NCBI RefSeq assembly: GCF_040802235.1
Contig: NC_133172.1
Location: 32,445,738 to 32,509,737, forward strand
Direction of reading: 5' to 3'
From: Manis javanica
Lineage: Eukaryota; Chordata; Mammalia; Pholidota; Manidae
Length of the DNA: 64,000 nt
Shown: positions 61,440 to 64,000 of the stretch, piece after piece
Position numbering within the stretch: position 1 is the stretch's first letter
Layout: every line of letters starts with the position of its first letter
Notes under the pieces: model-generated
Seen by the model: only the letters and a program-made list of their open reading frames with translations
Told to the model about the DNA's origin: nothing
Database searches by the model: none
Position numbers and translations under genes: made by a program

Positions 61440-62141
61440 GGTTTTAAAACTTAATATAATTATAATCCTACTGACTGTGCTCTATAATTACTTGCATCTT
61501 TTACTTAAAATATATTTTGAGATTCTGCCCTGTGGATAAGGGTATTAATAATTTATTTACCCCCACTACTTCTTAGTATATTTCACTATATAAATGCCCC
61601 ATGATTTAATAACCCATGCTAATGTTAATGGACATTTGGGGTTGAGGTTATCCCCATATCCTCTTTAACATTGGTAGTGATTAACATTTTTGCCACTCTG
61701 ATGCCTGTGAAATGAATGGTATATCAAGGTAGTTTTAATTTGTAGTTTCCTAACAGGCTTGAACAACTTTTCATATGTTTCTGGAACATTGTATCTAATA
61801 TTGAACACCTGTTTGTGTCTTTGCCCATTTATCTGTTGAGTTGCTTATTTATTGATTCATGAGTTCTCCATTTTTAAATTTTAAGTAAAATAGTTTTGAT
61901 ATTTCTTAATAAAATTTTCAAACACAGAAAAGTCTAAAAAACTTTATACTTGAACATCCCCATACCTACCACCTAGATTCTACAGTGAACGTGGTATGGT
62001 ACTTGTTTTATTGTAGGTTTGGCCCTCTGTTCACATACTAATCCATCTTATTTTTGTGTGCATTTCAAAGTAAGTTATAGTCATTGGTACATTTCCTCAT
62101 AAATACTTCTGCATGCATACAATTAATGAGAGATAAAGATA
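61440..62141 (-). repeat. Old L1 fragments, minus strand
   Basis: The 'ctctgatgcctgtgaaatga' and 'gtgtctttgcccatttatct' blocks give the first L1 part. The 'cccatacctaccacctagat' block with 'gtaagttatagtcattggta' gives an L1 3' UTR part. Confidence 0.65.
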
Positions 62142-62459
62142 GCTGACCCTTGAATAGCATGGGTTTGAACTGCATGGGTCCACTTATACACAGATTTTTT
62201 TTCAATAAATATAGTACAGTATTGTAAATGTATTTTCCTTATGATTTTCTTAACATTTTCTTTTCTCTAGCTTAATTTATAGTAAGAATACAGAATATAA
62301 TACATATATAAAATATGTGTTAATTGTTTATGCTATTAGAAGGTATCTGGTCAAAAGTAGGCTATTAGTAGTTAAGTTTTGGGGAGTTAAAACTTATACA
62401 TGGATTTTTGACTGTACTGGAGGTTGGTATCCCTTACCCCAGTGTTGTTCAAGGGTCAG
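62142..62459. repeat. Tigger-type nonautonomous DNA transposon
   Basis: Terminal inverted repeats: 'gctgacccttgaa' at 62,142 pairs with 'ttcaagggtcag' ending at 62,459. Inside are 'gtttgaactgcatgggtcca' and 'catggatttttgactgtact'. It is typical of a TcMar-Tigger MITE. Confidence 0.8.
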
Positions 62460-64000
62460 ATGCATTTAGGATTTTTTTCCTTTTGAAATAAAAAGCATAC
62501 ATATGCAATTTAGTGTAATGTCTTTTGATTTTGCTTTAGGTATTTTTGGCCACATAGGATTTTAAAATTTTTATGTAGTTGAATTTATCAGATTTGTTTA
62601 ATGGCATCTGAATTTTGAGTTACTCCAAGGTTATAAAAGAATTTTCCCATGTTTATCATTTGAGTTTCGACTAATACATGTACCATTGAATTAGAAACTG
62701 CTATCAAGATACTAAAATAATTAATAAGAAATACACTTGCATATCTAAATAAATAGTAATTTAAAAATATACAGTAAAATACCTTGTTTCCATACCATTT
62801 CAACCATTTTTTAGTGCACAATTCAGTGACATTAAGTACATTTACAGTGATTGCAACCATTACTACTACCTATTTCTAGACTTTTTAAAATCACTTCAAA
62901 CAGAAATTCTATACCCATTAAGAAATAACTCTCTATTCCTCTCTCCCCTTAGTCCTTGGTAACTTCTATTCTCTACTTTCTGTCTTTGTGAAGTTGCCTC
63001 TTCTAGGTACCTCATGTTAGTGGAATCATGCAATATTTGTCCTTTGTATATGGCTTATTTCATTTAGTGTAATGTCTTTTGATTTTGCTTTAGGTATTTT
63101 TGGCCATGTAGGATTTAAAAATTTTTATATAGTTGAATTTATCAGATTTGTTTAATGGCATCTGAATTTTGAGTCACTCCAAGGTTATAAAGGAATTTTC
63201 CCATGTTTTATTACTCTCATGGTTTTAGTTTTTAGGTATGTATCTTTGACCTATTTTTATTTTATGCAATATTTGATGTGAAATGTGGATCCAATTTTGA
63301 TTCTATCCTTGCCTCCCCAGATAGCTGCCCAGTTGTCCCAACATCGCTTATTAAAAAGTCCATCTTTTTCCTACTCCTTTGAGATGCCACTTTCATCGTA
63401 TTAAATACCCGTATGTTCTTCAGTGTATTTCTGGACTTTCTATTCTGTCTACTCATGCTTCAGTACCACATTGGTTTTAACGATTCTTTGTTTTAATATG
63501 AGCACCAGTCCCATCATGTTGCTCTTCTGAACCTCCTTGCTGTTCTGCATGGTCTGCTAAAGTTGCCTTGTTTTTGCCTTTCATGTGTAAGTCTATAATC
63601 CACCTCAGTTTGATTTTGTGTAGGATGTGAAGTATCCATGCCCATTTAATGCACCGTGCCTGCTTTATATAAGTTGAGTTTCAACATAGGTTTGTAGTGT
63701 TTCTGGGCTCTGTTCTTTCCCTGCACTAAGACCCTAGGCCTTCATTTCATAGTTTTAGAAGAAGTCTTCTAGCTGTAAGAGTACATTTCCCTTGTTCTTT
63801 TTCGTAATGTTCTTTTTTTGTAATGATTGTTGCGTGTCTTGGCCATTGGCCCTTGATTTCTTCACTGTAAATTTTATAATCAGCTTCTCAAATATTACAA
63901 GAGTTCTAATTGAGATTTTGAATGGATTGCAGTTAATCTTTAGAACCATTTGTGGAGAATCGACATTTCTATAATATTGAAACTTCTAATACATGAACAT
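62460..64000 (-). repeat. L1 LINE sequence, minus strand, with internal duplication
   Basis: Reverse-complement L1: 'gcacaattcagtgacattaa' near 62,816, 'gtacctcatgttagtggaat' near 63,007, 'ttgtcccaacatcgcttatt' near 63,333, and 'gtcttggccattggcccttg' near 63,837. It runs out of the window. A segment of about 146 bases occurs twice (62,509-62,654 and 63,062-63,210). Confidence 0.75.

Larger units (their letters stand above)
59086..64000 (+). other. CYLD intron continuing past the window
   Basis: At least 4.9 kb with no further exon. It is filled with MIR, L2, L1 and a Tigger element (listed). 59,100-59,760 and 60,030-60,830 show nothing recognised. Confidence 0.65.

Overview
The window is nuclear DNA from a placental mammal. 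Long introns, mammalian-wide interspersed repeats (MIR, L2, L1, hAT and Tigger DNA transposons) and two CpG islands surround exons of two neighbouring genes on the + strand: NOD2 (broken) and CYLD (intact as far as visible). This is the conserved mammalian order NOD2 then CYLD. I see no Alu, B1/B2, Bov-tA or CanSINE-type element, so primates, rodents, ruminants and carnivores look unlikely. The order is otherwise not resolved from sequence alone.

Layout. 1-5.7 kb is repeat-rich upstream DNA (L2, MIR and two L1 blocks). 5.73-6.15 kb is a CpG island, probably an upstream promoter of NOD2. 7.1-8.6 kb is a long L2 fragment. 11.5-40.4 kb holds the recognisable remains of NOD2 exons 2-12 in the expected order. 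Exon 2 (CARD region) has two in-frame stops. Exon 3 has lost one base. The large NACHT exon 4 has six frameshifts and three nonsense codons. LRR exons 5, 6, 7 and 9 carry indels, a stop or splice-site loss. Exons 8, 10, 11 and 12 (the C-terminal LRRs and stop codon) still read openly. NOD2 is therefore a unitary pseudogene in this genome. About 1.2 kb of its 3' UTR is still recognisable.

40.4-47.4 kb is intergenic, with L2 elements in both orientations, a nested old repeat and a CA microsatellite. 47.4-48.3 kb is the CYLD CpG-island promoter with five CCAAT/ATTGG boxes, followed by two putative non-coding 5' exons. 48.6-54.7 kb is an AT-rich 5' intron containing a solo ERV1-type LTR (51,015-51,598, minus strand, 4-bp GAAG target duplication). 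Three coding exons of CYLD follow (54,799-55,302; 56,473-56,775; 58,980-59,085). They encode about the first 304 residues, including CAP-Gly domains 1 and 2. The rest of CYLD, including CAP-Gly 3 and the USP catalytic domain, lies beyond the window. The last 3 kb is CYLD intron filled with L2, L1 and Tigger sequence, including a roughly 146-bp direct duplication.

How the genes relate. From established knowledge, NOD2 senses muramyl dipeptide and signals through RIPK2 and K63/M1-linked ubiquitin to NF-kB, while CYLD is a deubiquitinase that removes those chains. Here the activator is dead and the neighbouring brake is preserved. The most notable observation in the window is this natural loss of NOD2.
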